Both the position numbers and the translations under genes were made by a program. Below the pieces are notes generated by a model. The model searched no databases. It was not told the DNA's origin and saw nothing but the letters and a program-made list of their open reading frames with translations. A stretch of 64,000 bases of DNA, from positions 26,030 to 90,029 of the forward strand of contig JAQWPT010000004.1 of NCBI GenBank assembly GCA_029245245.1, given 5' to 3'. This DNA is from Phycisphaerales bacterium (GTDB lineage: Bacteria; Planctomycetota; Phycisphaerae; Phycisphaerales; SM1A02). Shown piece after piece: positions 63,106 to 64,000 of the stretch. Within the stretch, counting starts at the first letter, position 1. Each line of letters begins with the position of its first letter.

Positions 63106-63878
63106 TGGGTAACTCCTCCGTCATACCGGAGGATCGCCATGAGCGAGCAGCCGCCGTGCTGCTGGGGAATGCGTTCCATGCGAGTCAGCATGCGCAAGAG
63201 TGTATTGCCCAGCCGCCCCGGGGGCTTGAAGCCCCGCTCGATGACCTTGTCACGAGGCATTTTCGCGACCACCCGCTTGCGAAGCCGTGCAATGGGCCGA
63301 AGCGGCCGTCCCCACCAGGTCCATTGTTCAACGGTGAATCCCGCCCGACGGGCCAGTTCGACGAGGGTCGCTGGTTCATAGCGGCGGACATGTCCGGCCA
63401 CTTCGTCGTAGGCGGAGAAGAGCTTCATCGATCCCGGAACATTGACGGCCACGAAGCCGCCGGGTCTGAGGTGATGCCGTACCGAGTCGAGAAACGCGAC
63501 ATCGTCATCGATGTGTTCGATGACATCGAAGAGCACGAGCCCGTCGTAGGCTTCGCGCAACTCCTCTCGCCGGTCGTGGATGTCGTAGCAGAAGAGGTTG
63601 AGGCTGCCATCGGAATCATGTCCGTGTTCAAGGGCGTAGAGGTTCAGGTCGAACCCATCCACATCGGCGCCGAGCTGGTCACGGAACTGGCGGAGCACTG
63701 CACCGCTGCCACAACCGATCTCGCCGATGCGAAGGGAATCCAGTTGCTCGTTCACGAGCAGTGCGCGCAGCACCTCGAATCGTCGGGCCATCCAGAAGTG
63801 ACCCGGTACGGCGATCTCGAACCACTCGTCGGCCATGCTGACGTCGGCCGGTTTCGAGAATTGGGTGATGGGGGGCAT
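63102..63878 (-). CDS. SAM-dependent methyltransferase of a sugar-transfer cluster
   Basis: A 258-residue class I methyltransferase of the UbiE-like type: SAM motif I RIGEIGCGSGAVLRQF at about residues 50-66, an acidic DGFDLNLYALEHG, motif IV YDGLVLFDVIEHIDDDVAFL and post-motif LRPGGFVAVNVPGS. The HFWMARRFEVLRALL opening is common in methyltransferases coded with polysaccharide or lipid-linked-sugar genes. It probably methylates a glycan or lipid intermediate made with the overlapping GT2 and GT-C proteins. The start is followed upstream by a 22-bp gap to a truncated membrane-protein gene on the same strand. Confidence 0.85.
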   Translation of the reverse strand: MPPITQFSKPADVSMADEWFEIAVPGHFWMARRFEVLRALLVNEQLDSLRIGEIGCGSGAVLRQFRDQLGADVDGFDLNLYALEHGHDSDGSLNLFCYDIHDRREELREAYDGLVLFDVIEHIDDDVAFLDSVRHHLRPGGFVAVNVPGSMKLFSAYDEVAGHVRRYEPATLVELARRAGFTVEQWTWWGRPLRPIARLRKRVVAKMPRDKVIERGFKPPGRLGNTLLRMLTRMERIPQQHGGCSLMAILRYDGGVTQ

Positions 63879-63900
63879 CGAGCTGCGGCTTCCGCTTCGA

Positions 63901-64000
63901 TCAGGCGCCGGCGCCGTCCATGCGCCGCCGGACCTGGAACATGAAGTCGAAGAAGAGGGCTGAGAGACATGCGATGATGAACGATGTGATGGCGATGATC
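63901..64000 (-). CDS. C-terminal fragment of a membrane protein, truncated at window edge
   Basis: The stop codon is at 63901-63903 and an open minus-strand frame continues to the right edge, giving about 32 C-terminal residues: a hydrophobic segment IAITSFIIACLSALFFDFMF followed by a basic QVRRRMDGAGA tail. This is an inside-facing end of a membrane protein. The family cannot be identified from the fragment. It lies 22 bp upstream of the methyltransferase and belongs to the same sugar-transfer operon. Confidence 0.6.
   Translation of the reverse strand, partial: IIAITSFIIACLSALFFDFMFQVRRRMDGAGA

Overview
The window looks like a chromosomal segment from a planctomycete, most likely a marine Phycisphaerae-type bacterium. 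The inference rests on family content. There is a PVC-type c-type cytochrome with a propeller and HEAT-like repeats, and a TPR protein ending in two RNA-polymerase alpha-CTD domains. A secreted protein ends in a dockerin-like tail, a nickel superoxide dismutase carries an export signal, and housekeeping genes are scattered rather than clustered. No IS element, integrase, phage gene or CRISPR array is visible. The first ~8 kb looks more AT-rich than the rest.

Layout. 1-3302 (-): moxR / DUF58 / BatA-like operon, the last gene running off the left edge. 3303-3794: non-coding, a possible replication origin beside dnaA. 3795-9112 (-): dnaA, an RNase Z-like beta-lactamase-fold hydrolase, a polyprenyl diphosphate synthase, a methyltransferase and a Dabb lipoprotein. 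9146-18724: rsmJ, tRNA-Ala, an SH3-like exported protein, a TolC lipoprotein, a Sua5-type enzyme, a class I amidotransferase, a ChaN lipoprotein, the TPR/alpha-CTD protein and a SpoIID protein. 18774-26592 (+): methylisocitrate lyase, citrate/methylcitrate synthase and 3-hydroxyacyl-CoA dehydrogenase, then the ResB/CcsA cytochrome c maturation pair and an orotate phosphoribosyltransferase-like gene. 26652-36299: a large secreted C39-like protein, a gap with a possible small RNA or leader, a 2-hydroxyacid dehydrogenase, enolase, and a partial peptide ABC importer coupled to an alpha/beta hydrolase.

36551-45511: a long exported TPR protein, a second pyrE, GH57 glycosidase coupled to gatB, cyclophilin, a Tat-lipoprotein amidase and an exported two-copy-domain protein with a 9-bp tandem repeat. 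45557-50630: tRNA-Cys, OprO/P-type porin, terminator, exported nickel SOD, a membrane-anchored FMN glutamate-synthase-like protein, endonuclease I and tRNA-Leu. 50645-55099: a 1221-residue serine hydrolase-PhoD fusion, then an aspartokinase-like kinase. 55305-59850 (-): three translationally coupled genes, an SMP-30/DUF3500 protein, an 86-residue protein resembling nitrile-hydratase-like leader peptides (NHLP), and a PVC cytochrome c. 59927-64000 (-): a polyprenyl-linked sugar transfer cluster (GT-C-like membrane protein, GT2, methyltransferase, truncated membrane protein).

The best candidates for something undescribed are the coupled SMP-30/DUF3500-NHLP-cytochrome trio, the nickel SOD whose metal hook begins right at a predicted signal-peptidase site, the TPR/tandem alpha-CTD protein, and the promoter-to-terminator segment at 28794-29073. 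All functional statements come from reading motifs by eye; no database search was run.
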